From: Pseudomonadota bacterium
GTDB taxonomy: Bacteria; Pseudomonadota; Alphaproteobacteria; Rhizobiales; MH13
Reading direction: 5' to 3'
Length of the DNA stretch: 64,000 bases
Assembly: GCA_039024915.1 (NCBI GenBank)
Contig: JBCCPK010000001.1
Span: forward strand, 124,001 to 188,000
The position numbers and the translations under genes are program-made. Positions 25,696 to 37,213 of the stretch are shown here, one piece after another. The notes below the pieces were generated by a model, which searched no databases, was not told the DNA's origin, and saw nothing but the letters and a program-made list of their open reading frames with translations. Position 1 is the first letter of the stretch. The number at the start of each line of letters is the position of its first letter.

Positions 25696-27480
25696 TTATT
25701 GGATCGTCGGAATCTTGTAGCCTTCCGGCCAGACGCCAACCGACTCGACTTCCTGCCGGGTCAGACCGCGTTGCAGCTTCCGTTGGATGGCTTCCTCGTC
25801 GATCTCATCGTGCGTGTCATCAAGATCGCGGGCATGGCTCCATTGGAAGCGAGCTTCCAGTCGCCGTCCAACCATCCAGTAGGCATCGCCCAGATGATCA
25901 TGAATCACGGCTTGTGTCGGATCGAGGATAACCGCTCGCTCCAACTGCTCGACAGCGTCCTCGAACCTGCCCAGGCGGAAGTACACCCATCCAAGGGAAT
26001 CCACGATGTAGCCGGAGTCGGGGCGCATCTCGACGGCGCGCTCCAGCATCTGAACCGAACGATCAAGGTTCTCACCACGATCAACCCAGGTGTAGGCGAG
26101 GTAATTCAGGACGTCGGGCTGATCTTCATTGAGCTCCAGCGCCTTAAGAAAATCGGCTTCAGCCAACGGCCAGCGATCGGTCCGCTCGAAGGCGATCCCG
26201 CGTTGGTAGAAGAGCCGCCAGTGCTCAAAAGTGGGCTTTTCGATCGTTTCGATGCCCATGCTGTAAACCTCGGCAGCGCGCTCAAAGTCACGGCGCACCC
26301 GCAGGACCGTGCCGAACGTGCTGATCGCGTTCAGGTCGGACGAGTCCGCTTCGATCAGCGCCTCAAGATGTGCATCGGCCTCATCGGGGCGCTCAAGCTG
26401 GTCTAGAAGAACACCCAAGCGGATTTCTGCAGTCCGCTTGAGCGCTGATTCATCGGTGATGCCCTCATACACATCCACCGCTCTTTCCCACAGTTCCAGC
26501 CCCTCATAGGTGCGGGCGAGCCCGAAGCGGGCCAGATCGAACTCGGGCGCAGCGAACAAAGCGAGGTTCAGGTAGATCGCGCCCACTTCCTCTGCGCCAT
26601 CCTGCCCGAGGGCGACGCCCAACCCGTAAAGCACTTCGGCAGCACCTTGCTGCGCTGTGCGCACGCGCATCGAAATCGGCTGATCAGCCAACGCAGCCGC
26701 GATATCGCCAGCAATGACTTCATTGCTGGGGGCAAGCATCCGAAACCCTTCAAGGACTTCCAGCGCTTCATCCTTGCGATCGTTGGCGATAAGCCCCCTC
26801 GCATAGCCCTGCACGAGCCGAAGCGCGCCCGGGTCCGCGGTGTACGCGCGTTCGAGATCGGCGAGCGCTTCCTTGGAATCCCCGTTTGCGAGCCGGATCA
26901 GCCCAGCATGAAACGAAGCATAAAGCTCCACCCAAGCAGGGCCGTCCATCGCATCGAGTATCGCGAGACCTTGCTCCGCATCCCCAGCCCCATAATGCGC
27001 CCAGGCACCCACGAGGCTCGCAACGATGTCGCCGAAGCCATCACTCTGGTATGCCTCCAGTTCGCGCAAGGCGACGCGGTGTGATCGTTGGCGCATGGCG
27101 TCAAGGGCAATTGCGAGCCGCGCCACGCCGGTGTCACCTGCGGCAACCAGCAAACTCGCCAGATCCAGCGCACCGGTCATGCGGCCGTCGGCAAGCTCCA
27201 TAGTGAAAGCGCTTTGCAGAAACCGGCTCGATGATGGGTCAAGCTCGTGCAACCCGCGATAAAACTCCGCAGCGCGAGGCAAATCCCGTTCGGTTTCCGC
27301 TAAAGTAGCCGCCAGGAACAGCCCGGATAGAGAGGTTGCGGACTGTGCTTCGACCGGCGGCGCCAGGGCTTCAGCCTCGTGGGTTTCTATCGCCACCGTA
27401 TCCGCTTGCGCGACGCTGACCAGAGAAACACTCGCCGACATCAGGGTTGCAACGAGTAGAGCGGGGAAGGTTAAGCGCAC
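25696..27480 (-). CDS. TPR-repeat exported protein
   Basis: A 594-residue protein with a signal peptide (LTFPALLVATLMSASVSLVSVAQA) and then an array of tetratricopeptide repeats filling most of the chain, for example ERAVDVYEGITDESALKRTAEI, LNYLAYTWVDRGENLDRSVQML and FEDAVEQLERAVILDP. It should be periplasmic or lipid-associated and act as a protein-interaction scaffold. Such TPR proteins are regularly found directly upstream of ispE in Alphaproteobacteria. I chose the GTG at 27480, which has GAGAGG nine bases upstream; a TTG at 27498 is the alternative. Confidence 0.88.
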   Translation of the reverse strand: MRLTFPALLVATLMSASVSLVSVAQADTVAIETHEAEALAPPVEAQSATSLSGLFLAATLAETERDLPRAAEFYRGLHELDPSSSRFLQSAFTMELADGRMTGALDLASLLVAAGDTGVARLAIALDAMRQRSHRVALRELEAYQSDGFGDIVASLVGAWAHYGAGDAEQGLAILDAMDGPAWVELYASFHAGLIRLANGDSKEALADLERAYTADPGALRLVQGYARGLIANDRKDEALEVLEGFRMLAPSNEVIAGDIAAALADQPISMRVRTAQQGAAEVLYGLGVALGQDGAEEVGAIYLNLALFAAPEFDLARFGLARTYEGLELWERAVDVYEGITDESALKRTAEIRLGVLLDQLERPDEADAHLEALIEADSSDLNAISTFGTVLRVRRDFERAAEVYSMGIETIEKPTFEHWRLFYQRGIAFERTDRWPLAEADFLKALELNEDQPDVLNYLAYTWVDRGENLDRSVQMLERAVEMRPDSGYIVDSLGWVYFRLGRFEDAVEQLERAVILDPTQAVIHDHLGDAYWMVGRRLEARFQWSHARDLDDTHDEIDEEAIQRKLQRGLTRQEVESVGVWPEGYKIPTIQ

Positions 27481-27582
27481 GGTTGCATGTCCTCTCAAGG
27501 CCCAACTGTCAGGGTGCCAGCAAATCAGTGAAGCGGTTCGTGGTGCCTAACCATGGCTTTTTCCCGGCAGGCGCACAAGCGC

Positions 27583-28536
27583 CTAAAAAACCGCATGGTC
27601 ACCGCGCTCAACGGTTGCTTCGCCGCTGGCAAGCTGCCGGAAGAAGCCCGCGAGCGTGTCGTTTCCGAAGCTGGGCGTTGCATCCGCGTCGTAGCGACCC
27701 TGCTCGGGGTCCCACACCAGCATCGACTCGGTCGCGTAATACCGGCCGATGCGTGCCAGCTCGGCCTTGACTGCCAGCTTGGGAAACATGCGACCTCCTA
27801 AGCTCAAGCCGGTGATAATTGCGTCCATCATGCCGATGGGTACCGAACGAAACTTCGGCGGCAGCCCGAGGGCTTCGAACAGGTCTTCACCCTGCTGCCG
27901 GGGCGTCTGTGCCGGGCCCGGCCCACCAATCGGCAGCACCACGTTGTGCATCTGCGTGTCGCGCACGGCCCTCACGATGTAACGCGCCAGATCCTCGTCG
28001 CTGATTGGCTTACAGGCGGTCAGCGCACCATCCGCAAACAGGAGGAAGGGCTTTCCCGCTTTGACCCGATCAAACTGTCCCGACAAGGATTTGAAGAACG
28101 CGGTCGGGCGGATGATCGAATGGGTGATGTCGGCGGCAGTGAGGCGGTCTTCGAACGCGATCTTCGCCCTCTGAAAGGCGAGAACGGGCTTCTGCACGCA
28201 GATCGCCGACAACAAAACAAAATGCTGACACCCGGCCATTGCCGCCGCCTCAAGCGTATTGAGGTTGGCGTGGTAGTCAATGGCCCAAGCGTCATCGGGT
28301 GCGCCAGTGCGGGACGCAAGGCAGGAAATGACGACATCGAAGGGCTCGGCCTTGAAGCCATGCTCAAGCAGGTGAGCGGCATCGGTAACGTGAGCCGTCC
28401 GATAGTGCGCGCCATCGATTGTAGCGGCTCGGTTGGCGCGAACAACGCAAACCGTCTCAAAGCCCTGCGCCACCAGTTCTTTCGCTACAGCGCGCCCGAT
28501 TGTCCCGGTCGCGCCAACAAGCAGCGCCCGCGCCAC
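27583..28536 (-). CDS. bciA: divinyl (proto)chlorophyllide 8-vinyl reductase, BciA type
   Basis: A 317-residue NAD(P)-binding protein of the NmrA/atypical SDR group. Beyond the N-terminal LLVGATGTIGRAVAKEL, it follows BciA and plant DVR closely: DVVISCLASRTG, HFVLLSAICVQKP, FQRAKIAFE, IIRPTAFFKSLSG, ACKPISDEDLA, VLPIGGPG, KFRSVPIGMMDAI, ARIGRYYATESML, YDADATPSFGNDTL and the terminal GDHAVF. BciA reduces the 8-vinyl group of the chlorophyllide ring during (bacterio)chlorophyll synthesis. The GTG start lies five bases after the ETF-QO stop, so it is coupled to that gene. No other pigment gene lies in the window. Confidence 0.85.
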   Translation of the reverse strand: MARALLVGATGTIGRAVAKELVAQGFETVCVVRANRAATIDGAHYRTAHVTDAAHLLEHGFKAEPFDVVISCLASRTGAPDDAWAIDYHANLNTLEAAAMAGCQHFVLLSAICVQKPVLAFQRAKIAFEDRLTAADITHSIIRPTAFFKSLSGQFDRVKAGKPFLLFADGALTACKPISDEDLARYIVRAVRDTQMHNVVLPIGGPGPAQTPRQQGEDLFEALGLPPKFRSVPIGMMDAIITGLSLGGRMFPKLAVKAELARIGRYYATESMLVWDPEQGRYDADATPSFGNDTLAGFFRQLASGEATVERGDHAVF

Positions 28537-28541
28537 CCGAC

Positions 28542-30191
28542 CTACATCCCCGGATAGTTCGGACCGCCGCCCCCTTCGGGAACTTGCCAGACGATGTTCT
28601 GGTTGGGGTCCTTGATATCGCAGGTTTTGCAGTGAACGCAGTTCTGCGCGTTGATCTGGAACCGCATGTCACCTGCGCCGTCATCCACCCATTCGTAGAC
28701 GCCAGCAGGGCAGTAGCGCTGAGACAGGCCGCTATAGAGGCCAAGTTCGGAAATGCGCTGCAGCCGCTGATCGGAAACCCGAAGGTGGACCGGCTGATCT
28801 TCCTCGTGGTTGGTGTTCGACAGAAAAACCGACGACAGCCGGTCGAAGGTCAGTTTCCCGTCGGGTTTTGGATAGGCGACGGGCGGCGCGTCGAACTCTT
28901 TGCCGGTCGCCTCGTGATCGGGCTTGCCGTGGGCAAGGGTGCCGAACAACGATGTTCCAACTGTCTGGTTGAGCCACATATCGAGGCCGCCCAACATGAC
29001 ACCCAGCCGGGTACCATAACGCGACCATAGGGGTTTCACGTTGCGAACAGGCGCCAGATCCTGACCGATGGGGCTGGCGCGCCAGCCCGTCTCATAGTCT
29101 CCCAACTCGTCCTGTGCCCGTCCGGCGGCGAGCGCCTCAATAACCGCATCGGCGGCTTGGATTCCCGACAGCATCGCGTTGTGCGAGCCTTTGATGCGCG
29201 GAACGTTCACAAAACCTGCCGAGCAGCCCAGGAGGGCACCACCCGGGAAGGTGAGCTTCGGGACGGACTGGTAGCCGCCCTCGGAAATCGCGCGGGCGCC
29301 ATAGGCCAACCGTCGCGCGCCTTCGAACGTTGGCGCGATCATCGGGTGGGTCTTGTAGCGCTGAAACTCTTCGAACGGCGACAGGTGCGGGTTCTTGTAA
29401 TTGAGGTGGACAACGAAGCCGACTGCAACCTGATTGTCCTCAAGGTGGTAGAGGAACGACCCGCCACCGGTAGCGTTGTCGAGTGGCCACCCGAAGGAAT
29501 GCTCAACGCGTCCGGGATGGTGCCTGTCAGGCTTGACCTCCCAAAGTTCCTTCAGCCCAAGCCCATACTTTTGATGATCGGCATCGCGCGCCAAATCGAA
29601 CTTGGCAATGGCCTGCTTGGACAGCGACCCACGCACGCCCTCGGCCAACAGCACATATTTGCCGTGCAGCTCCATGCCCGGCGTGTGCTGGTCGTTCGGC
29701 TGGCCATCGCGGCCGATACCCATGTCGCCGGTCGCCACGCCGTACACCGCGCCATCATCATTGATCAGAAGTTCGGCAGCCGCGAAGCCCGGATAGATCT
29801 CGACCCCAAGCGCCTCAGCCTTTTCGGCGAGCCAGCGACAGACATTGCCAAGCGACACGATGTAGTTGCCATGGTTGGACATCAGCGGCGGCATGGCAAA
29901 GTTGGGCAAGCGCACGCCACCGCCCGGCCCGAGATAATAAAACCTGTCCTCGGTTACGGCGGTCTTGATGGGCGAATCGTCTTCCCGCCAGTCCGGCAGC
30001 AACGCATCAAGCCCAATAGGATCGATGACAGCGCCTGACAGAATGTGCGCGCCCACCTCCGCGCCCTTTTCGAGAACAACGACCTCGCAGTCCGGGTCAG
30101 CCTGTTTGAGGCGGATGGCAGCTGCAAGACCGGCAGGACCCGCGCCGACAATCACAACATCGAAAGGCATGCTTTCGCGTTCGCTGCTCAT
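28542..30191 (-). CDS. electron transfer flavoprotein-ubiquinone oxidoreductase
   Basis: A 549-residue monotopic membrane flavoprotein passing electrons from ETF to ubiquinone. The FAD-binding start is FDVVIVGAGPAGLAAAIRLKQ; the central region shows GCSAGFVNVPRIKGSHNAM; and the C-terminal 4Fe-4S site has CPAG and the CVHCKTCDIKDPNQNI cluster. The protein is full length. The ATG at 30191 has GGAG upstream; an extension to 30272 is not family-like. It receives electrons from acyl-CoA and related dehydrogenases, perhaps including the FAD enzyme at 3810. bciA follows after five bases, an unusual companion. Confidence 0.96.
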   Translation of the reverse strand: MSSERESMPFDVVIVGAGPAGLAAAIRLKQADPDCEVVVLEKGAEVGAHILSGAVIDPIGLDALLPDWREDDSPIKTAVTEDRFYYLGPGGGVRLPNFAMPPLMSNHGNYIVSLGNVCRWLAEKAEALGVEIYPGFAAAELLINDDGAVYGVATGDMGIGRDGQPNDQHTPGMELHGKYVLLAEGVRGSLSKQAIAKFDLARDADHQKYGLGLKELWEVKPDRHHPGRVEHSFGWPLDNATGGGSFLYHLEDNQVAVGFVVHLNYKNPHLSPFEEFQRYKTHPMIAPTFEGARRLAYGARAISEGGYQSVPKLTFPGGALLGCSAGFVNVPRIKGSHNAMLSGIQAADAVIEALAAGRAQDELGDYETGWRASPIGQDLAPVRNVKPLWSRYGTRLGVMLGGLDMWLNQTVGTSLFGTLAHGKPDHEATGKEFDAPPVAYPKPDGKLTFDRLSSVFLSNTNHEEDQPVHLRVSDQRLQRISELGLYSGLSQRYCPAGVYEWVDDGAGDMRFQINAQNCVHCKTCDIKDPNQNIVWQVPEGGGGPNYPGM

Positions 30192-30308
30192 CGATGCTGC
30201 TCCGATTCCTGACAAATTGCTGCATTGCACACTTCGCGCGCTCTTTGTTTCCTTATAAACAGACAACGTCAATTGGCCTTAATGTCTCGAAACCGGTTTA
30301 CCAGACGG

Positions 30309-31157
30309 ATGGATAACGCAGCTCTGAGATCAATTCTTGAGTTCTACCGCGATGCTGGCGTCGATGCAGCGATCGGCGAGGAACCGGTAGATCGGTTCGA
30401 TGAGTCAAAGCGCGACGTTGCGCGCAAACAAGCCGATCAACAGGCGCGAGCGGATGCGCTGGCCGCCCAAATAGCCCCGCCACCGGGCGAAGCTCCTCCT
30501 GTCATTCAAGCCGCCCAGCCGCTACACGCTGCAAAGGGAAGGTCGGTGGAAGGTATTGAAGCCGCACAGGCTCTGGCGGCGCGTGCGCAAAGCCTCGATG
30601 AGCTGCGGCAGGCACTCGAAGCGTTCGACGGGTGTGCGCTGAAGAAGACCGCGCGTCGGCTGGTCTTTTCCGACGGAAACCCAAAGGCGTCGATCATGCT
30701 GATCGGCGAGGCGCCTGGCCGGGAGGAAGATGAACGGGGCCTGCCCTTTGTCGGCCGATCGGGGCAACTGCTCGATAAAATGCTCGCTGCGATCGACCTG
30801 GATCGCTCATCGGTCTACATCGGCAACGCAATTTACTGGCGCCCGCCCGGCAATCGCACACCAACCGCCGAAGAGCGCGCCCTGTGCGAGCCGTTCATCC
30901 GGCGTCAGATCGTGCTTGCTCAACCGAAAGTCCTTATGACGCTTGGCGGCTCAGCGCTCTCTAGCTTGTTTGGCATCCAGGGGATCATGAAGACACGGGG
31001 CCGGACGTTGAGCTACGAGTATGACGGCCTGACGATCCCGAGCGTACCAACGCTTCACCCGGCAGCGCTGTTGCGCACGCCCAGCAATAAGAGACTGGCA
31101 TGGCAGGATTTTCTCGCGCTGGAGCGGATCATCGACGAAACCGGCGCCCGGCAGTAG
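30309..31157 (+). CDS. family 4-like uracil-DNA glycosylase
   Basis: A 282-residue protein. The C-terminal 200 residues form the glycosylase domain: LIGEAPGREEDERGLPFVGRSGQLLDKML (water-activating motif), NAIYWRPPGNRTPTAEE, and HPAALLRTPSNKRLAW (the His motif that contacts the phosphate). A single cysteine is visible in FDGCALKKTARRLVF where thermophile prototypes have CxxC, so the iron-sulfur site may differ, although this is usual in the alphaproteobacterial group. The first 75 residues are a charged extension common to the group. ATG 30309 is preferred to the upstream frame at 30225. Divergent from ETF-QO and close to moaB. Confidence 0.87.
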   Translation: MDNAALRSILEFYRDAGVDAAIGEEPVDRFDESKRDVARKQADQQARADALAAQIAPPPGEAPPVIQAAQPLHAAKGRSVEGIEAAQALAARAQSLDELRQALEAFDGCALKKTARRLVFSDGNPKASIMLIGEAPGREEDERGLPFVGRSGQLLDKMLAAIDLDRSSVYIGNAIYWRPPGNRTPTAEERALCEPFIRRQIVLAQPKVLMTLGGSALSSLFGIQGIMKTRGRTLSYEYDGLTIPSVPTLHPAALLRTPSNKRLAWQDFLALERIIDETGARQ

Positions 31158-31166
31158 GAACCTCCC

Positions 31167-31721
31167 ATGACGCTTGACCAAACCCTCCCCTTTGTCCCTC
31201 TTGGTATTGCCGTTCTAACGGTGTCAGACACGCGAACATTGCAGGACGACAAGTCTGGCGACACGCTCGCGGGGCGTATCGAGGCCGCGGGCCACAAGCT
31301 GGCCGCACGTGTGATCGTACGGGACGATGTTCCTGCCTTGCAGGCGCAAGTCAAAGACTGGGCGGCCAATGACGCGATCGACGTCATCATAACGACGGGC
31401 GGAACCGGGTTTACCGGTCGCGATGTGACGCCTGATGCGCTCGAGCCGCTTTTTGACAAGCGCATGGACGGTTTTTCAGCACTCTTTCACCGCATAAGCT
31501 TTGAGAAGATCGGCACGTCGACACTGCAGTCGCGCGCCACCGCAGGGCTTGTCGGAACCACATTTGTGTTCTGCCTGCCGGGCTCGACAGGCGCCTGCAA
31601 AGACGGTTGGGACGGCATACTGGCCGCGCAACTCGACTATCGGCATCGCCCGTGCAACTTCGTTGAAATCATGCCGCGCCTTGACGAACATCTGCGCAGA
31701 GGACAGGGCGCAAGCACCTGA
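31167..31721 (+). CDS. moaB: molybdenum cofactor biosynthesis protein B (MoaB/Mog family)
   Basis: A 184-residue molybdopterin adenylyltransferase-like protein. The family core is IAVLTVSDTRTLQDDKSGDTL, the substrate loop TTGGTGFTGRDVTPDA, and FVFCLPGSTGACKDGW. Such proteins adenylate or bind molybdopterin before molybdenum insertion; MoaB and MogA cannot be distinguished from this sequence alone. ATG 31167 begins nine bases after the glycosylase stop, so both are probably co-transcribed. The next gene is convergent. Confidence 0.9.
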   Translation: MTLDQTLPFVPLGIAVLTVSDTRTLQDDKSGDTLAGRIEAAGHKLAARVIVRDDVPALQAQVKDWAANDAIDVIITTGGTGFTGRDVTPDALEPLFDKRMDGFSALFHRISFEKIGTSTLQSRATAGLVGTTFVFCLPGSTGACKDGWDGILAAQLDYRHRPCNFVEIMPRLDEHLRRGQGAST

Positions 31722-31735
31722 AACGCATGCGCTTT

Positions 31736-32374
31736 TCAGGAGTGATCGGCCACATGCGCCCCGCGTGGCGCTGATATCATTTCGTCCTTTGGCGCGGGCA
31801 GTGGCCGCGCGAGATAGCTGCGACTGCGTAACCGCATAAGGCCCGGGGCCGTCATCGTCGGCTCACCTTCTCGCCAGTTAATCACCGGCGCGCGGGCACC
31901 CATCAACACGGCGCGGCGCACCAGGATGCCTTGGCTTAGAAAAGCCCGCGATGCCAAACGGTTCGTTGCCAGAACCGTTATCCGTCGCCGCAAGTCTCCA
32001 CTGCCGAGCTCTGGCTCATGTTCCGGCCGAAAACAGGCGGCAGACCGCGATTGGCTCACCCGCAACCGATCTTGCCGTTCGACAAAACCAACGCTCTCTT
32101 CCATCCAGCCGGCCGCAAGCACAGTGTTCTGGTCAAGCAGTAAAAGCCATGAGCCACGGTGCGCTTGTGCCAAGGCGCCGTCAAAGCCATCGCTTTTGGC
32201 GGACACCATCGCGGCACCGGCGGTGTCGGCGATCATGGCTGTCCCGTCACGAGATCCCAGGTCAAGGAAAACAACGTCGCGCACAACCCCTTCAGCCGCA
32301 GCTGAAATCAAAGGCCGCAAAACCTCCGGCAGCAGCTGTTCGCCATTGTTGGTGCGGATGACCACGCTAAGCAT
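31736..32374 (-). CDS. glycosyltransferase family 2-like protein
   Basis: A 212-residue protein beginning MLSVVIRTNNGEQLLPEVLRPL, the N-terminal strand of the GT-A fold, followed by VFLDLGSRDGTAMIADTAGA (corresponding to the usual D-x-S-x-D-G-T nucleotide-binding turn) and LLLLDQNTVLAAGWMEE. The DxD metal motif is represented only by LDQN, so catalysis is doubtful. The C-terminal half lacks recognisable acceptor-binding parts. It is shorter than typical GT2 enzymes. It is convergent with moaB and divergent from the radical SAM gene. The glycosyl donor and acceptor are unknown. Confidence 0.75.
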   Translation of the reverse strand: MLSVVIRTNNGEQLLPEVLRPLISAAAEGVVRDVVFLDLGSRDGTAMIADTAGAAMVSAKSDGFDGALAQAHRGSWLLLLDQNTVLAAGWMEESVGFVERQDRLRVSQSRSAACFRPEHEPELGSGDLRRRITVLATNRLASRAFLSQGILVRRAVLMGARAPVINWREGEPTMTAPGLMRLRSRSYLARPLPAPKDEMISAPRGAHVADHS

Positions 32375-32440
32375 GCGGCAAATCTACCAGCCCTGCGCGC
32401 GGTTGGCGATAGGGCTGGGGATTGCACCATAGATGTAAAT

Positions 32441-32455
32441 GTTCTATATTTGTTC
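32441..32455 (+). promoter_or_regulatory. LexA (SOS) box of the alphaproteobacterial type
   Basis: GTTCTATATTTGTTC matches GTTC-N7-GTTC exactly. It lies 58 bases before the ATG of the radical SAM gene, in the intergenic region that also precedes the divergent GT2-like gene. The AT-rich spacer suits a promoter location. The match is perfect for the core half-sites. Confidence 0.65.
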
Positions 32456-32512
32456 TCATTTAATCGGCGATACCGGGCCGGAAAAGCGAGCCCTTCAAAT
32501 TGGAAACGAGCG

Positions 32513-33589
32513 ATGGGACATAATCCCCAAAAGGTGAAAGGTCGAGCAGCTGTTACGAATATCAGCGGCCGGTTTGAAAACTTCGCGCGCGTGCCGACCG
32601 ACGATGGCTGGGAATCCTTCGATGATCTGCCACCACTGCGCACCGATGTTACAGCGGAGGCAGCACGTCACATCATCACGCGGAACACGTCGCCTGATGT
32701 CGGCTTCGACCGATCGATCAACCCCTATCGAGGTTGCGAGCATGGCTGCATCTACTGCTTTGCGCGCCCAACCCACGCTTATATGGGGCTGTCGCCCGGA
32801 CTGGACTTCGAAACCCGGCTGTTTGCGAAGCCGAACGCTGCGAAGTTGCTGCGGGCCGAATTGTCCAAGCCAGGTTACAAACCAAAACCGATCGCGATCG
32901 GCACCAACACCGACCCCTACCAGCCAATCGAGAAGAAACAGCGGATCATGCGCGCTTTGCTGGAGGTGCTTTGGGAGTTCCGGCACCCCGTCCTGATCAC
33001 AACCAAGTCGGCCATGGTTGCGCGCGACATTGATATTCTGCAGGACATGGCGCGCGAGGGCCTGTCACACGTCACGATGTCAGTGACAACGCTTGATCGC
33101 AGGCTCGCCCGCGCGATGGAGCCGCGCGCCTCGACGCCCCCTCGGCGGTTGGCGGCGATGGCGGCCTTGCATGAAGCCGGCATTCCCGTTTCGGTCGCCG
33201 CATCGCCGATGATCCCGGCGCTCAACGACCATGAGTTGGAAGCGATCCTGACCGCGGGGCACCAGGCGGGTGCACAGGCAGCAAACTGTATCGTTTTGCG
33301 CCTGCCGCTTGAGGTTCGCGATGTTTTCCAAAGTTGGCTGCTGGAGAACTATTCGGGGCGATACCGGCACGTGATTTCAGTCCTGAAATCGATGCGCGGC
33401 GGGGCAGATTATGATGCGCGTTGGGGCTACCGAATGCGCGGAACCGGGCCCTATGCCGATATGTTGGCCAAGCGGTTTGCACTGATCTGTGAGAAGCTGG
33501 GCTTGAAAAAAGACCGCTTTGGCTTGCGCACTGACCGTTTCCGCAAGCATGATCCGAGCACTCAGCAAATGGATCTGTTTGGAGGATGA
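32513..33589 (+). CDS. PA0069 family radical SAM protein (SplB-like)
   Basis: A 358-residue radical SAM protein. The cluster-binding motif is CEHGCIYCFARP (C-x3-C-x2-C) near residue 80, preceded by SINPYRG and followed by IGTNTDPYQPIEKK, LITTKSAMVARDIDIL and VAASPMIPALND. The group is distantly related to spore photoproduct lyase; its reaction is not established. The LexA box at 32441 places it in the damage response. ATG 32513 (MGHNPQK) was preferred to the upstream frame at 32450, which would contain the operator. rnhB starts immediately afterwards, with its start overlapping the end region, so both may be co-induced. Confidence 0.92.
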   Translation: MGHNPQKVKGRAAVTNISGRFENFARVPTDDGWESFDDLPPLRTDVTAEAARHIITRNTSPDVGFDRSINPYRGCEHGCIYCFARPTHAYMGLSPGLDFETRLFAKPNAAKLLRAELSKPGYKPKPIAIGTNTDPYQPIEKKQRIMRALLEVLWEFRHPVLITTKSAMVARDIDILQDMAREGLSHVTMSVTTLDRRLARAMEPRASTPPRRLAAMAALHEAGIPVSVAASPMIPALNDHELEAILTAGHQAGAQAANCIVLRLPLEVRDVFQSWLLENYSGRYRHVISVLKSMRGGADYDARWGYRMRGTGPYADMLAKRFALICEKLGLKKDRFGLRTDRFRKHDPSTQQMDLFGG

Positions 33590-33590
33590 T

Positions 33591-34328
33591 GTGGGGCGCG
33601 CACAACGGGCCGGACGGTCAAGTTGGGCCCCTCGACGGGCGTCGCAGGGGCCTGATGCGCAGGCCGAGCAGCAGGCGCGACGTCTCGGCTTTCGCACCAT
33701 TTGCGGCGTGGACGAAGCCGGGCGCGGGCCCTTGGCAGGTCCGGTCGTGGCCGCAGCGGTGGTCCTGCCGTTTGATTTCATAGGTGAAGGCGAGCCGATC
33801 TCGGGTTCCGAGGGCCCCGGTGCGGCTGTGCTGCCCGATGAACTTGCGGGTCTCAACGATTCAAAACAGCTGACAGAGGCCAGGCGGGAGCAGCTTTTTG
33901 CCGCCTTGTGCCAGATGGCAGACGTCAGCATCGCCTCGCTGAGCGCGCCAACCATTGATTCGCGGAACATCCGAAAAGCATCGCTCGACGCGATGCGGCT
34001 CGCGATTCTTGGCCTGCCGCATCGGCCGCATTTCGCCCTGATAGACGGTACCGACGAGCCCCCGGCCCTGCCCTGCGCGGCTGCAACCCTTATCAAAGGC
34101 GATGGACGAAGCCTTTCGATTGCGGCGGCTTCCATCTGCGCCAAGGTCGCGCGAGACCGCATGATGGTGGCGGCAGATAGGCTGTATCCAGGCTACCGCT
34201 TCGCTGCCCATAAGGGCTATGCAACCCAATCACACCGCGACGCGCTCGCACGGTTGGGGCCTTGCCACATCCACCGGCGCAGCTTCGCTCCGGTCCGGGA
34301 AGCCGCTATCGCGAAGGCCAGCCGATAA
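33591..34328 (+). CDS. rnhB: ribonuclease HII
   Basis: A 245-residue enzyme that removes ribonucleotides embedded in DNA. The catalytic acidic residues are in ICGVDEAGRGPLAGPVVAAAV (Asp and Glu) and LIDGTDEP (Asp), with SIAAASICAKVARDRMM and HKGYATQSH behind. Compared with E. coli, a short insertion occurs between the first two motifs. The GTG at 33591 follows the radical SAM stop by one base, with GGAGG seven bases upstream; no ATG is nearby. A candidate SOS-controlled operon with the radical SAM gene. ccrM lies 119 bases downstream. Confidence 0.95.
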   Translation: MGRAQRAGRSSWAPRRASQGPDAQAEQQARRLGFRTICGVDEAGRGPLAGPVVAAAVVLPFDFIGEGEPISGSEGPGAAVLPDELAGLNDSKQLTEARREQLFAALCQMADVSIASLSAPTIDSRNIRKASLDAMRLAILGLPHRPHFALIDGTDEPPALPCAAATLIKGDGRSLSIAAASICAKVARDRMMVAADRLYPGYRFAAHKGYATQSHRDALARLGPCHIHRRSFAPVREAAIAKASR

Positions 34329-34342
34329 GGGTTATACCTTAG

Positions 34343-36747
<2,405 letters not shown>

Positions 36748-37213
36748 TCAGCTTGGCTGCCTCCGCACCCTTGGTCTGCTCGGCAAGCAGCTTCTCAGAC
36801 GCAGCAATCGCCAGCTCAGCCGCGCGCGCCCGCACTTCTGATAGTGCCTGGCTTTCCGCCTGCGCGATACGCGCTTCCGCGGCCGCCGTGCGGCGCGTGA
36901 TCATCTCTTCGAGCGCCGCTTCGGTTTCTTCAGTCATGCGCTGGGCTTCGACCTTAGCCTGATCGAGGATCGCCTCAGCTTCTTCGTCGGCATTCTGGGT
37001 CTTACGCCGAAAATCCGCGAGGACCGCCTGCGCCTCCTCCCGAAGTCGGCGGGCCTCTTCCAGCTCGCCGCGAACCTTGTCAGCGCGCGCATCAAGCGCC
37101 CGGGTCACCATTCCCGGCACCTTGAGATAGAAGATCAGCGCAAAGAAAATGATCAGCGCGACCAGAGCCCAAAACGATGAATCCATGGTGGTCTCTCTTC
37201 TTTAAGTCGACGC

